Below are positions 36,479-45,357 of a stretch of DNA of 64,000 bases, piece after piece. A program made the position numbers and the translations under genes. Within the stretch, counting starts at the first letter, position 1; each line of letters begins with the position of its first letter. The stretch is from Bacillus sp. WMMC1349 (GTDB taxonomy: Bacteria; Bacillota; Bacilli; Bacillales; Bacillaceae): positions 1 through 64,000 of the forward strand of contig NZ_JABJUQ010000004.1 of NCBI RefSeq assembly GCF_013155385.1. Reading direction: 5' to 3'. The notes below the pieces were generated by a model that worked only from the letters and a program-made list of their open reading frames with translations, did not search any database and was not told the origin of the DNA.

Positions 36479-38976
36479 GCAAGTTCCTCCTCTGCCCTTG
36501 CAGAATGCGACTTTTCAACTGTCTTAAATGCAATTACCCATTCTTCAAATAAACAATCTATTGAGAGCTTGCCGACACGACCGTAAAAATCCATAAAAAG
36601 CGCTTGCCCTTTGACCATATTTGCAACCATTTCTTCGTTCTTTTTCGTTTGTGGAAGATTCATTGTTTTTAAAATTGCAGGACGATCGACATCATTATCA
36701 AAAGCGAATCGTGCCCCAAAATTCCCTTTATCATCATCGGTTTCAGAGTCAGCCATATTTTGTGAAACAAGATATAATTGATTCTTAAAAGACCGCCCAA
36801 CACGCTTCATATCCTTAATCAATCTCTTACCACCACGAGCTTTAGTCAGCGTCCATGCTTCATCAAAAATAATGGCTGTTGGATCTTCGTGGCTCCGGCG
36901 GCCAAATTTCTCACAGAATTTCGCGAGACCAATCATAATACTGAGACTCTTTCTATCACTGTCACTGTAGTATCGTGGATCATCATCTTCATTCGGTAAA
37001 TCCAACCCTGCGATCTCTAAGATAGTGACTTTACTGTTCAAATTAATAGCATCTGCGTCCCCATAACTGAAAACCAATTGAAGAATGCTATTTTGAACCA
37101 TTTGAACCAACAGCTCCCCGGCACTCCGAATTGTAGGATTTTCTTCATTATGAATTAAACGATCAACAACATTCATAAGACCAACGGTCTCACCTTTCGC
37201 CCTCTGTTCAATAACGATATCTAAAGATTTCAATATCTCCGTTTTCACATCATCTTTTCCATGAAGATCATAAATTTGCTCAATGATGTCCTGAGCTGTT
37301 TCTTTCGCTTCATAACCTTGCAAGAAAACAATAGGATCTAAAACTCCGAAATTATTTTTGTTAGAAACATCAAGCGTGACATAATGAAATGATCGAATTA
37401 GCTCTATAAACATCGGATACTTAGCCCGGATATTAGGGTCACTAATAGCTTTATTAAACCATTTACGGATTTCTACTTTCGGATCAGTCATTAAAACCTG
37501 ACAATCCAAGAACGATAAATATAGCAAGATCATTTTAACTAAGAATGATTTACCTTTCCCGGTTGCTCCAGTGATATTCACATGTGGACTGTCAGTGATG
37601 GCCCCCGGTATTCCTTCATTCGCGATAAATGGGTGAAACAGTACCACATCCCGACTACTGGCTATAGATTGATCAAGAGGGACTTTATCAGTGAATTTGT
37701 CTACTCTTCCAAAATAAAAGCCGACATTCGAACCGAGCCGGTTCGATAGACTGAAAAGATTCTCTGCAAAACCTTCATGTGTGGTTTGCTGAACCCAATT
37801 TTTTTCAAACTGTAACGGGGCACCATGCAAAAATTTGTAGAAGAGCTGCAATTGATCAGCAATTGGCCGAACACAATAAATATGCGAATGCTTCATAATC
37901 CGGATAACTTCACTTGCCCTGCGTTTACATTGTTCTTTATTTTTCCCACTAACAACAAATGCTGCTACCCATTTCATAAATGGAAAATTGTCATTCTTTA
38001 TTTTGTTGGTCAACTTGCCAAGCAACTCACGTCCGGAATAAAGTCTGTTGTCAGTTTCATCCACCTCATTCATATCCTTTTGGGTTTCACTAAAGCGCCG
38101 TTTCGTGATAGCCACTTTTCGAAGCGTTGATTCTTTTGATTGATATTGAGCTTTTATATGCAGCTCTACAGGGAAATTTAAATTTTGTGCCCGTTGAAAA
38201 ATGTGTGAGTATTCCATGTTTTCAGGGAAATCATCGACTACAATAAAGCTGATATAACATTTACCTTCCGTCGTTTGGAGATTTAAGAATCCTGGCTCTG
38301 TCGGATCAATAATGGCATCAGTAATATTTGTTTGGCCACGTTTCTTTTGCTCTTCAACAACACTATGATCTATGTCTCTCAAAAAGTTGTAACGATTTAT
38401 ATATATCAATTGATCTTCTGTAAGCCGCCTTCCACCAACACTTGCTACCAGTTGAAAAAGGTCTTTTTCAAGCTCAGTAAACCGTTGAAAAAATTCTGCG
38501 GTCATTTCCCTTTCCATCCCCAAAAGATTTACTAAAACGTCTGAGACAGACGTAAAAGCGTTTTTTATAACTCCTTTGATGTCTTCTGATCCTTCAAGTA
38601 AGTTTCCTTTTAAGCGAACCCCAAGAATAAAATCCGGTTGAGTAACACGACCAAGCTCTTGATTTAAAAGCTTTATCGCTTCGGAATTGTAATAACGGCC
38701 AATCTCTAAAGTACTTGGATGAAAGTCTTTTTCTAAAGACCCAAACCGCTGTTCTAAATCAAGATATTGCGGATACATTTCTAAGTGGATATCTTTATAT
38801 TTTTCTAACTCCTTAAACAGAATCCGGAACTCCGCTTTGTGATCCTCTATTTTTTCTTTATTGCTCTGAGGCACAACAACGGGGCTAATGCGATAGTAAG
38901 CATAAATTTCACCCGACTTTGTCAGCATAAGATTGTTGTGTAAGCTTTTGATCGGTGTTTTTAACTTCATCGTCAT
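36475..38976 (-). CDS. conE: ConE, VirB4-like conjugation ATPase
   Basis: This 833-aa protein is almost the length of ICEBs1 ConE. Walker A is GATGKGKS (residues 470-477, Lys476, the position of the Walker A lysine I recall for ICEBs1 ConE) and Walker B is AIIFDEAW (Asp705, Glu706). VirB4 ATPases power assembly and substrate passage at the inner membrane face. The frame overlaps conD by 68 nt at its start and the lipoprotein gene by 4 nt at its end. Confidence 0.96.
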   Translation of the reverse strand: MTMKLKTPIKSLHNNLMLTKSGEIYAYYRISPVVVPQSNKEKIEDHKAEFRILFKELEKYKDIHLEMYPQYLDLEQRFGSLEKDFHPSTLEIGRYYNSEAIKLLNQELGRVTQPDFILGVRLKGNLLEGSEDIKGVIKNAFTSVSDVLVNLLGMEREMTAEFFQRFTELEKDLFQLVASVGGRRLTEDQLIYINRYNFLRDIDHSVVEEQKKRGQTNITDAIIDPTEPGFLNLQTTEGKCYISFIVVDDFPENMEYSHIFQRAQNLNFPVELHIKAQYQSKESTLRKVAITKRRFSETQKDMNEVDETDNRLYSGRELLGKLTNKIKNDNFPFMKWVAAFVVSGKNKEQCKRRASEVIRIMKHSHIYCVRPIADQLQLFYKFLHGAPLQFEKNWVQQTTHEGFAENLFSLSNRLGSNVGFYFGRVDKFTDKVPLDQSIASSRDVVLFHPFIANEGIPGAITDSPHVNITGATGKGKSFLVKMILLYLSFLDCQVLMTDPKVEIRKWFNKAISDPNIRAKYPMFIELIRSFHYVTLDVSNKNNFGVLDPIVFLQGYEAKETAQDIIEQIYDLHGKDDVKTEILKSLDIVIEQRAKGETVGLMNVVDRLIHNEENPTIRSAGELLVQMVQNSILQLVFSYGDADAINLNSKVTILEIAGLDLPNEDDDPRYYSDSDRKSLSIMIGLAKFCEKFGRRSHEDPTAIIFDEAWTLTKARGGKRLIKDMKRVGRSFKNQLYLVSQNMADSETDDDKGNFGARFAFDNDVDRPAILKTMNLPQTKKNEEMVANMVKGQALFMDFYGRVGKLSIDCLFEEWVIAFKTVEKSHSARAEEELA

Positions 38977-39376
38977 ACCCGTCCTTTCTCTTTATAATTG
39001 TTTCTTCAAAGGTCACTTGTTCCACATTCGTATATAAAACCTCTTGATCGTTAGCAAACTTTCGTTTTGGCATATATATACTTAAAAAATAATTGGCAAA
39101 ATCAAAGAGAAAAAGATGGATCTTCTTACCGTTGTATTTTTGTTTGATCAGGAATCCGCTTAATAAATAAGGGATTCCTATATACATTACAAGTGTTAAA
39201 CCCGGGATAATTGATCCGATATTATTAAAGAAGTCACGAAAAGCGATCATCGCGAGGAATATCGCTGTAAACAATGTTCCTCGCACCAAACTTAACCCGC
39301 CAGGTATATTCAATTTCCAAATCTTATATAGAGTAATAGGATGGTTCATCGTTTTTTTGTAATTGTACGCTCTCAT
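38909..39376 (-). CDS. conD: ConD/TcpE-family membrane protein
   Basis: This 155-aa protein has two to three membrane segments (about 28-48, 55-75, 88-102) and a cytoplasmic C-terminal part that overlaps the conE start. TcpE-family members are small components of Gram-positive conjugation channels. The start lies 3 nt after the conC stop; order conC-conD-conE matches ICEBs1. Confidence 0.85.
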   Translation of the reverse strand: MRAYNYKKTMNHPITLYKIWKLNIPGGLSLVRGTLFTAIFLAMIAFRDFFNNIGSIIPGLTLVMYIGIPYLLSGFLIKQKYNGKKIHLFLFDFANYFLSIYMPKRKFANDQEVLYTNVEQVTFEETIIKRKDGYDDEVKNTDQKLTQQSYADKVG

Positions 39377-39379
39377 TTA

Positions 39380-39634
39380 TTACCCCCCAAAAACTTTTGA
39401 AGCAATTTCAGCCAACTGACCTAAAAGTCGTTCCGGATTTCCTACTGCAAAAAAGACAAAAGCTCCTGCAACGAAAAAGCCAATCAATCTACCAATGTCC
39501 TGTTTAAATAGGTAATAGACTCCAAACAATACTAAAACAATCGCTACGGCGTTACCGCCTTCGGTTGTAACCCAAGTTTTAAGGTCTCCTAATGATGGAA
39601 GACTTGCACCTAAAACATAATAAAAGTTCATCAT
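39380..39634 (-). CDS. conC: ConC-like small membrane protein
   Basis: This 84-aa protein has two hydrophobic helices (AVAIVLVLFGVYYLFKQDIG and IGFFVAGAFVFFAVG) separated by a short loop, and a GGAGG site overlapping the conB stop. ConC of ICEBs1 is about the same size with two membrane segments. Confidence 0.85.
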   Translation of the reverse strand: MMNFYYVLGASLPSLGDLKTWVTTEGGNAVAIVLVLFGVYYLFKQDIGRLIGFFVAGAFVFFAVGNPERLLGQLAEIASKVFGG

Positions 39635-39636
39635 AA

Positions 39637-40695
39637 TTATTTACCTCCTAATGTGTTTTCCATCTTTTTTACGAAATACTTCCCATCACGTTTCTCTAAA
39701 TAAATTGTGAAGCTTTCTGTATTTTCAATAGAAATATCTTTTTCCTGAAATTTAACATTTGTTTTTATGACAAATTCATTTTTACCCGAAGGGTATACTT
39801 TAGTATTTTCCAATCCAACAAATGAACGCTGACCGTTTAGAGCCTGTGGCTTTTCCATCATATAATTAAGATCATCTATTGTCCCATCTGCGTATTTTTT
39901 GAAGAAATCTTTAAGCCAGTTCTCAATTTCCTGTTTTTGCTCCATTGGAGCCTCGGATTGCTCGGTCAATGGGTTTGTTTCACTTTGAATACCTTTTGTC
40001 TTCACATCCGGAACCGGAGTAAAATATAAGTTAGAAACGACTGCATAACCGTTTTTTGATGCCCTTATCGGCACATTAAGCAGCATAGTACGACTGGTCT
40101 GTTTCTTTTCCTCGTATTTTTCTTTGACTTTTTTCTTTTTCTTTCCTTTCTTCTTCTCAACCTCCCGCTCTTTTTGCTGGATAGCAACATTGTCATAATC
40201 TACTCGATACTGCAAAACAGCTTTGTCATTGTCAAAATGAACATCATACAATGTCTTATGATTCAATTGTCGATACCCACCAACGTCTCCCATCGTATCA
40301 ACAGTTAAACCTTCTGCATAAAAGCTTTGTAAGGCTTTTTCGCGTGCTTTCCTTTGTTCGCTGTCACGCGGAATATTCATATATTCATCAACGACTTGAT
40401 CTCCAAAAATCTCTATTTTTGGACTTCGATATGCATCATACCCGTTTTCATCCTGATTTGCAGTAACAGCAGCAAGTGCGCTTTCCGTTGCCTTCGATTT
40501 TTCCAAGGCATTTTGAGCACGACCAAAAGCTAGGATTCCAGACATTCCAAGAACAACGATCAACGCCCATACAAGAACAACAGCTCCTTTGCTATTTCGG
40601 ATCTTCGGCAATTTCCGGCTTTCTTTTTTGCTACGCTTAATTTTATTGTCTGAAAAAATGCTTGACACTCTTTCTTTCAAAGCGCCTAATGCCAT
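39637..40695 (-). CDS. conB: ConB/TcpC-like channel protein
   Basis: This 352-residue segment begins at an internal ATG (40695) with a perfect AAAGGAGG site 6 nt upstream. It has a cytoplasmic basic start, one membrane helix (AVVLVWALIVVLGMSGILAF, about 45-64) and two NTF2/cystatin-like domains, as in TcpC and ConB, which have about the same length. In the assembled sequence the upstream coupling-protein frame runs into it without a stop, giving a 1054-aa fusion; see the separate finding. Confidence 0.85.
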   Translation of the reverse strand: MALGALKERVSSIFSDNKIKRSKKESRKLPKIRNSKGAVVLVWALIVVLGMSGILAFGRAQNALEKSKATESALAAVTANQDENGYDAYRSPKIEIFGDQVVDEYMNIPRDSEQRKAREKALQSFYAEGLTVDTMGDVGGYRQLNHKTLYDVHFDNDKAVLQYRVDYDNVAIQQKEREVEKKKGKKKKKVKEKYEEKKQTSRTMLLNVPIRASKNGYAVVSNLYFTPVPDVKTKGIQSETNPLTEQSEAPMEQKQEIENWLKDFFKKYADGTIDDLNYMMEKPQALNGQRSFVGLENTKVYPSGKNEFVIKTNVKFQEKDISIENTESFTIYLEKRDGKYFVKKMENTLGGK

Positions 40696-42801
40696 TATTC
40701 TCCTCCTTTCAAATTGGGTTGCCTTTTGAGTATGATCGGCTTGCTCCGAAATTGGATCTTTCTTCTGATTCAGTCCATTCATCGGATTCCGGAAATAAGT
40801 GATTTTACGTCTCTCTTCAGACGTCAATCCCTTCGCTGCCTTTCTAACGACTACAAACACTCCTGTTTCCAAGTCTTTAATTTCGTCTGGATGAACATAG
40901 AATTTTTTAACTTTCCGAGTTGTACCTTTTTCTGATTTGAATTCGATTCTTTTTAGTGGACCACCAACGTTTTCAGTCTGAGTTGTCAGGTCAACGTCGC
41001 TATAAGTTCCAATAATGGAAGCGACGGCTTCCGCAGAAGCAGCTTCATTACTGCGGCCAAAAAAGAATGTGTTACAGTTATCAATTACCTGTTTTGAAAT
41101 GTCCTGTCCGTTAATGAACAAATCACCTAATGATTGAATACCGATAGCTGCCCCAAATTCAGCACTACGCGCCCGTGCTAGGATGTGAACAATCGTTTCA
41201 GACCCATAGGCTCCAAACTCATCAAAAATACCAAGAGCGCCTTTCTGGACATCCTGAGCATATCGAGTTGTGACACTATAGGCTAAATCCGCAATGACAA
41301 ACCTAGCAAACCGCTTGATAAACTCGGAATATATGTTGCTGTTAAACGAGAAGATGACCGATTCTCCTCTTTCCAAAATCTCAAGAAGATCAAGACCCTC
41401 TGGATCATCTTCTAACAGCCCACCAAGTTCAGAATAGATCAATTTTTCAAGTTGTGTTTTCATGCTTCGCACAAGTTCTTGAACGGGATCACCCTTGCTT
41501 TCGTCAGTCAAAGCCTCTATTTCTTCCTCAGAGAGTTCTCTTTTGCCAAAAAAACGTTCCATGTGAAGAGCAGACCTTGGACTAAGTACTTTACGTATCA
41601 CAGTACGCTCATGAACCTCATAATCTTCAATCTCTTCCTCCGATTCATCTAGACCTAGAATGTCATCCGAAGGATTACTTTTCTTCTTAACAGGGATCTT
41701 ATCCCGAATAATCTCTTCTTCTTCTATAACATCAGACATCAACGTCTGATATACAGATCGGAGAGACATATGTCTGGCGATCATCGGTAAGTCAGTCTTT
41801 AAATCAAAATCGTGCAGCATATGAATTACTTTTTGCAAAAAGTTTTCCGCTTCATTTTTATAAAAGGCGTTTTCCCAGTCGAATATCGCCATAATACGGT
41901 CAGTAATACTCGTCCTGTTACCATGACGGATTGGGTTGTACTTTAGCGGCGTTTTTTCCGAAAAAACATGAAGCTTGCGGCCATACATGTCTGTTAATTT
42001 CTTAAACTGATTAATTGTTTTTGGATCACCTTTCCCATCAACAAAAAACACAGATTGAGAATTAGCAAGTGCGCTTTCAGCCACAGTTAAAATAGCCATT
42101 GTTTTTCCGCTTCCGGTTGTTCCCTGAAACAAAACGTGTTTAGTTGTTTCCTCAAGGGCCATTTCAGCTTGCCTTTTCTTTTCATCAATACCAAGTAGAA
42201 TATTTTCGACTGGCAAAGACTTTCCTATTGATCTAGATACATTTTGTCGCCACTTTTCTTGAACTTTATCATTAATTTTCACTCGATTCTGATATATTTT
42301 TTCGTAATCACCGCTTTTTCTGTATTCCTCGATTACATCTTCTTTCGGTTTAACAATCTTGCCCTTGAAAAATTCATACACAGCAATACTGATTCGTGCA
42401 ATGATAATCGAAAGAGCAATAGTCGAAATATAAGTTTGAGAACTTGGATGAAATGTCTGACCATTATTAATTAGCTGTTCAAAATAATCTAACCGGCTAT
42501 TCATACCGGCTAATTTTAATGAAACCGGTATGAACTGAAATAAATGCTTCCAACCTGCAAAATAGAGCATTCCACCTAAAACCGCAACAGACGGCCAAAA
42601 TAGCAATTTTAATTTACCCACCTGTTTTAGAGAATAAGCTACACCAAATATTAAAAGCCCTAACACAAGTGACGGAAGAAACGCTAAACCTACAGATAAC
42701 GTAGCAATAATAATTGCACCATAACCAAGTAGAGAAGTGAAATCAACTTTATTATCATTACTTGGCTTTCCATTTTTGTCCCTCGAAAAATTTAAGTCCA
42801 T
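40696..42801 (-). CDS. VirD4/TraD-like type IV coupling protein
   Basis: This 702-residue part has three N-terminal membrane segments (about 24-58, 66-92, 122-146), Walker A GTTGSGKT (227-234), a PF-type VFFVDGKGD strand, and Walker B GIFDEFGAYG followed by SRS-like TraD/TraG motifs (ARARSAEFGAAIGIQSLGDL). It should recruit the relaxosome to the ConE channel. ICEBs1 uses a different, shorter coupling protein (ConQ), so this module has another origin. The frame reads on into the conB segment. Confidence 0.88.
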
Positions 42802-43485
42802 TTAATCCTCCCCAGTTAAAAGATCATCTAGCATTATAAAAGAAACCTTGACCCCTACTGATGAAGCAATAGCCTGAATATGATTTCTAATTGCATCTTC
42901 CTTACAAATATAAAAAATACGATCATACAAGCCGTTTTCAAGCGATTTTTTATATTGATACATTTTCTTTTTAATTCTTGTACTTGTTTTTCGACTCAAT
43001 TCAACTTCAAAAGCAAAACGACGTTCACTATTGACTAAAACAAAATCTGGTACCTCCTGAGCTATATGCCGTAAAGCATTAGGTTTTTGGGTTTGCTCAA
43101 CACTCATCGAAAGAAACAACTCTTGTATTAATTCTCTTTCAGTTTTAAATCCAAAATTTTTGCCTTGAGCTGCATACCGATCCAGAAGGCTAAAAATCAC
43201 ATCATTCACTGTAAGATCATGTTGTAATGTAGAATAACCTTTACTAGCAGCATTACCAATGCGACCAATAAAACCAGAACCCTTTTTTGTAATACAAAGA
43301 ACCTTTCTCCGACCAAATACTTTTGTTTCCACAAAACCCAGTTCTTCGGCTTGTGCACGAGCGCGATAAATTGTCATAACTCCTAAATCCTTCAAATAAC
43401 GCTCTAGTTGAACACTAGTGATAACACCGAAACAATCAATAGCTTCAACCACCCTTCTTCTTTTTTCACTTAAAATATAATCCAT
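42802..43485 (-). CDS. Replic_Relax-like protein (possible relaxase or accessory)
   Basis: From MDYILSEKRRR the protein has 227 aa: an N-terminal winged-helix (ITSVQLERYLKDLGVMTIYR), then HDLTVNDVIFSL, E-rich helix and PDFVLVNSERRFAFEVELS, the layout of the 'replication-relaxation' family often encoded beside VirD4-like genes. The frame extends to 43626, but that ATG lies on the operator palindrome; AAGGAGG stands before Ile39 (ATT), so the true start is unclear. It ends 0 nt before the coupling-protein ATG. Confidence 0.65.
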   Translation of the reverse strand: MDYILSEKRRRVVEAIDCFGVITSVQLERYLKDLGVMTIYRARAQAEELGFVETKVFGRRKVLCITKKGSGFIGRIGNAASKGYSTLQHDLTVNDVIFSLLDRYAAQGKNFGFKTERELIQELFLSMSVEQTQKPNALRHIAQEVPDFVLVNSERRFAFEVELSRKTSTRIKKKMYQYKKSLENGLYDRIFYICKEDAIRNHIQAIASSVGVKVSFIMLDDLLTGED

Positions 43486-43585
43486 TTCCACAGACCCCCG
43501 AACTTCTAAAATATTCAACCTCCTTAGTTTAGCAAGCATAATTTCAAAAATACATACCGATTTCATACCATAAATATACCACGAT

Positions 43586-43625
43586 AAAATGTATCCATTG
43601 TTTTGTTTTTGAATAGTACTATTCA
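43586..43625. promoter_or_regulatory. Operator candidates before the conjugation operon
   Basis: GAATAGTACTATTC (43611-43624, 16 bp with flanks) repeats the palindrome in front of ssb. Next to it ATGGATACATTTT (minus strand, 43586-43598) matches 12 of 13 bases of the partition-operon repeat. Both suggest that conjugation genes are co-regulated with establishment and partition genes. Confidence 0.55.
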
Positions 43626-43626
43626 C

Positions 43627-44014
43627 TTTAGGGGCCCATTCACTATATCGAGAATCCTAGCGTATCCAAAAACATTTAAACAACTATTCTAATGGACGGC
43701 TGTGGTATTTGTAATTCTTCACTTCGTATCCAAAATATATGGGAAAACCTTTCCTTAGGACGACTGTACTTCACAACGAATTCAGTACCCCGGAAAAGAC
43801 CACAAATAAACTATCTTATCCACCCCAACCTCTCATACACGGTATTCTCTACACAAAATGAACCGTATCCACTACACCCCTCCGACCACCTCAAAACTCC
43901 CAACCTCCTCTCTTCATCCCCTGTACTTGAACTTTATCTCTTGAACTTATCTCTCATTCACCACCCCACCTCTTACTAACTGCACCAAAACCACCACCAT
44001 TCTATCCTCTCTCT
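43627..44014. other. Right end of the unit, G-poor and gene-free
   Basis: No credible gene is seen; a 95-codon frame here is low-complexity. The words CGTATCCAAAA occur twice (43662, 43726 region). From about 43830 the + strand is almost without G and very rich in C, unlike the rest of the window. It may be a true terminal sequence or badly called bases near an end. Confidence 0.5.
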
Positions 44015-44110
44015 GCACATCAATATTTCTTGTTTCGCTCGTGACTTCCCTCTTTATCACGTATAAGAGGGAAGTCACGAGCGAGTCCTTAGAGAAATAT
44101 TGATGTGCCA
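44015..44110. repeat. Head-to-tail junction with terminal inverted repeats
   Basis: The right end of unit B (44015-44060) carries GCACATCAATATTTCT, a 5-nt variable segment, then CGCTCGTGACTTCCCTC and TTTATCAC. This is the same order as the inverted left end of the unit, where the variable segment is 9 nt. Copy C begins immediately after (AAGAGGGAAGTCACGAGCG). The centre here is TATCACGTAT, again close to a palindrome. Confidence 0.65.
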
Positions 44111-45357
44111 CCTTCCACACTACATAGATCTGGTGGTTTTGATACCTTTAAATTACCACCTTATTACCACGATTATATCACCTCAACTTATGAAATCAAG
44201 ACCTATTCAGGGCCTAATTTTGCAAGGAGATCCTATGCCTTTTTACCTAAAAAGCTGAAAGCCAATCATTTAAAATTGAGGAGATCTAAGGCCGAATAAA
44301 ATTAAGAGTACTCCATACCTTTTAATATTTAAGTTTATAAAACAATGTCAATTTAAGAAAAAATCAACGAAAATAATTGGTTTTTCCTTGTTTTTGATTT
44401 AAGGTTTTGGCAAACTCGGATTCCAGGCTAGGACAACGGCTGGAAACGGCTGGTTGCAGTTTTCCCCCTTGATCGATGGGAGAAAACTGCACTTTGACAA
44501 ACTCGGTATACCGAGTTCAGGTATCCGTTTGGTATCCGTATGTATAGCGCTTCATCGTTTTGCTTTCGCCTGTGAGCTTATTAACTGCACCATTCCCTTA
44601 GCTTCACTAGAAACATCTCTAGATCATCTCACAGCCCCTCTGTACGTCCAAAGAACGAACAGACATGGTGTCCAACCCTCCTTTTACTTTATAGCTTTTA
44701 TCACGCATACAATGGCTTGTACACGCTTTTTTCCCCAATGGCGAAAAGGAACAAAACATACCGTCCCTGCCTGACAATCCATGAAGCAAGATCGCCCGAC
44801 ACGCTAGACTTTTTGAAATTGGCTCCAGCTAACCCCCTGACACCTTTTTTTTATCGTAGAGGATAAGATCATTGCTCTCCGTACTAGACAAATAGAAAAA
44901 CCGCCTGAGCATAGCCCAAGCGGTTCCAACATCCATCTTAACTGGAAAAAGTGTCGTGTTTTGATGAAAAATAACTGTCCAAAATATGTACAAAAAGCTT
45001 GTTTTTAAGCGGGTTTATTGCTATTATAGGGACAGATATTCTTTATCAAAACATCAGTTTCTTTAGGGTTTGTGCTTGGGTAGCGTTGTTATCGTGTGTG
45101 TCTTCTATGACCTATCCAAGCTCTTTCTATTATTCTCTTTCTATGAAAATCATTTCTTATGTAAAAGATTTTTCTTGAAATCTAGTAATGTATGAAGTTT
45201 TAAAACTAATATACACCTTTTTAATAGATTCGTAAACCCCTATTGATAGGGGTTTTTTATTGTTTTGAAAATGTATACATTTTGTTTACATTAACACTTG
45301 ACTAATGTATACATTTTGTTTACAATTAAGTTAAGAATATAAGAGGAGGAATCATTC
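44110..45357. other. Non-coding end region (copy C), partly garbled
   Basis: It matches 19960-21207, with the repeat cluster near 44405-44541 and partition promoter at 45270-45326. At 45057-45102 about 46 foreign bases replace 9, and at 45118-45170 the tandem hairpins are replaced by short T/A/C-rich sequence. Confidence 0.65.

Larger units (their letters stand above)
19909..44060 (+). repeat. Copy B: the only complete 24.15-kb unit
   Basis: This block runs from the palindromic junction near 19908 to the head-to-tail junction near 44060. Nearly all reading frames are intact here, so it serves as the reference copy. Its two ends carry related inverted repeats (19909-19960 and 44015-44060). 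Confidence 0.9.

Noticed and set aside
43692..43979. 95-codon frame at the right end
   Set aside because: Low-complexity Leu/Ser/Pro/His composition caused by the G-poor stretch; no ribosome site.
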